Source: Bacteroidales bacterium (GTDB lineage Bacteria > Bacteroidota > Bacteroidia > Bacteroidales > F082). Taken from it: DNA of 5,880 nt. The position numbers and the translations under genes are program-made. Below the pieces are notes generated by a model. That model was not told the DNA's origin and ran no database searches. It was given only the letters and a program-made list of their open reading frames with translations. The stretch covers positions 1 through 5,880 of the forward strand of contig JAEEQP010000086.1 of NCBI GenBank assembly GCA_016285355.1, written 5' to 3'. Positions 5,124-5,880 of the stretch are shown here, piece after piece; within the stretch, counting starts at the first letter, position 1, and every line of letters starts with the position of its first letter.

Positions 5124-5880
5124 TTAATACACTACCTTAGTTTTCAACGTTTTAGTGTTCCCGACACCATCCGTTACCACGACTTTCACATTGTTTTCGC
5201 CCTTCTTCATTTTCTCGTCTATCTCATAATACAACAAGGCGTTCTTGGCGTCATATTGTCCAAGCACCCAAACGTCATCCAAATAAATGTCGTAGGTCTC
5301 GATGCCTGTCATGTCGTCGGAAATCTTGAATCTCAACGACTTCAGTGCTGTCACGGATTGTCCATTCTTGAAGTTAGATGCCTTGACCGTTGGGGCGATG
5401 GAGTCAATTTTAATAGTATATTCGCCCATCGACCGCGTCTCCACCTCCATGCAACCATTTTTCATTTTGCCGCCCAAGGAAGAAACCTTGCCACTATTGT
5501 CGAAATAAGCGATATACATTTTCGAATGGTCATCCCATTTTTCCTCGGGACGAAGGCGCACCTTGAAGTTTTTAAAGGTCGTCATCTCCTCATTGCCAAA
5601 GCGATAAATTCTTGAACAGCAACCTTTTTCATCGCGTTGACCTGTCTGAATCCACTCGTCACGGAAAAGGGTTCCTTTTTCCATCGAAACGCTAAAGGCC
5701 TCTATAGTAATGTCGGAATTCATGGAGCCATCCGCCTTGACGAAATACTCGCTGCGACGGTGCTGGGGGCGTTCAACATCAACGAAAGCTGTACCCACCA
5801 CATTAAAAGCAATTTGAGAAACATTGCCCGCATAGTCACTGATTTTGAAGCGAACCTTCACTGTATCGCCCTCTCTCACC
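5124..5880 (-). CDS. C-terminal part of a probable M23-type peptidoglycan hydrolase (N-terminus off window)
   Basis: The frame is open through the right edge; 252 codons plus stop are visible in part. The GTG near the edge lies inside a beta-sandwich sequence and is not a credible start. The visible part is repeated beta-strand/Ig-like modules: KVRFKISDYAGNVSQIAFNV (8-27), a middle module about 45-150, then a terminal module 159-251 with DSIAPTVKASNFKNGQSV, LRFKISDDMTGIETYDIYLD and VKVVVTDGVGNTKTLKTKV. This terminal arrangement (IAPT, D-D-x-T/S-G-I, Y-x-x-x-x-D-x-x-W-x-L) resembles the C-terminal half of Bacteroidota M23-family metallopeptidases, which are exported and cut peptidoglycan cross-links. 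The catalytic LytM domain with its His/Asp zinc ligands would lie upstream and is not visible, so the enzyme assignment rests on family resemblance of the tail; another secreted protein with Ig-like domains is the alternative. It is followed after 16 bases by two glycosyltransferase genes. Confidence 0.7.
   Translation of the reverse strand, partial: VREGDTVKVRFKISDYAGNVSQIAFNVVGTAFVDVERPQHRRSEYFVKADGSMNSDITIEAFSVSMEKGTLFRDEWIQTGQRDEKGCCSRIYRFGNEEMTTFKNFKVRLRPEEKWDDHSKMYIAYFDNSGKVSSLGGKMKNGCMEVETRSMGEYTIKIDSIAPTVKASNFKNGQSVTALKSLRFKISDDMTGIETYDIYLDDVWVLGQYDAKNALLYYEIDEKMKKGENNVKVVVTDGVGNTKTLKTKVVY

Noticed and set aside
5877..5879. GTG near the right edge as a start codon of a complete gene
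   Set aside because: The frame continues to the edge and the sequence starts in the middle of a beta-strand module without a signal peptide, so the gene is better read as truncated by the window.

Overview
The window looks like a chromosomal segment of a Bacteroidota, most likely order Bacteroidales. Three things point there. A leftward promoter matches the Bacteroidota housekeeping pattern (TTTG, 19-base spacer, TAnnTTTG). There are almost no Shine-Dalgarno sites, with A-rich leaders before the starts instead. The gene families are also typical: a FISUMP-type lipoprotein, a TPM-domain pair, a stand-alone FtsE, GT4-type glycosyltransferases, and the C-terminal part of what looks like an M23 peptidase. 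No RNA gene, CRISPR array, insertion sequence or phage gene was seen.

Layout. Bases 1-713 (minus strand) hold most of a secreted lipoprotein with a FISUMP-like domain; its last few codons lie beyond the left edge. Bases 714-812 are a compact divergent promoter region. Bases 813-2787 (plus strand) form a probable three-gene operon: a small cytoplasmic TPM-domain protein, an overlapping membrane-anchored TPM-domain protein with a Gly/Phe-rich tail, and an FtsE-like ABC ATPase. Bases 2796-2883 are a long imperfect inverted repeat between convergent operons. Bases 2857-5880 (minus strand) read, in order of transcription, the C-terminal part of a probable M23-type peptidoglycan hydrolase (N-terminus off the right edge) and two glycosyltransferases whose reading frames overlap by 8 bases.

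The shared theme is the cell envelope. FtsE works with FtsX, which is not in the window, to control septal peptidoglycan hydrolysis. The right-hand operon pairs a probable wall hydrolase with sugar transferases. The TPM proteins have no firm function, and any link to FtsE is inferred only from co-orientation.

I found no convincing new system. The observations most worth a second look are: (i) the inverted repeat supplies the last eight codons and the stop of the downstream glycosyltransferase; (ii) FtsE has Gly where the ABC signature region normally has Arg; (iii) the two divergent promoters are tightly interlocked around a 10-base palindrome.
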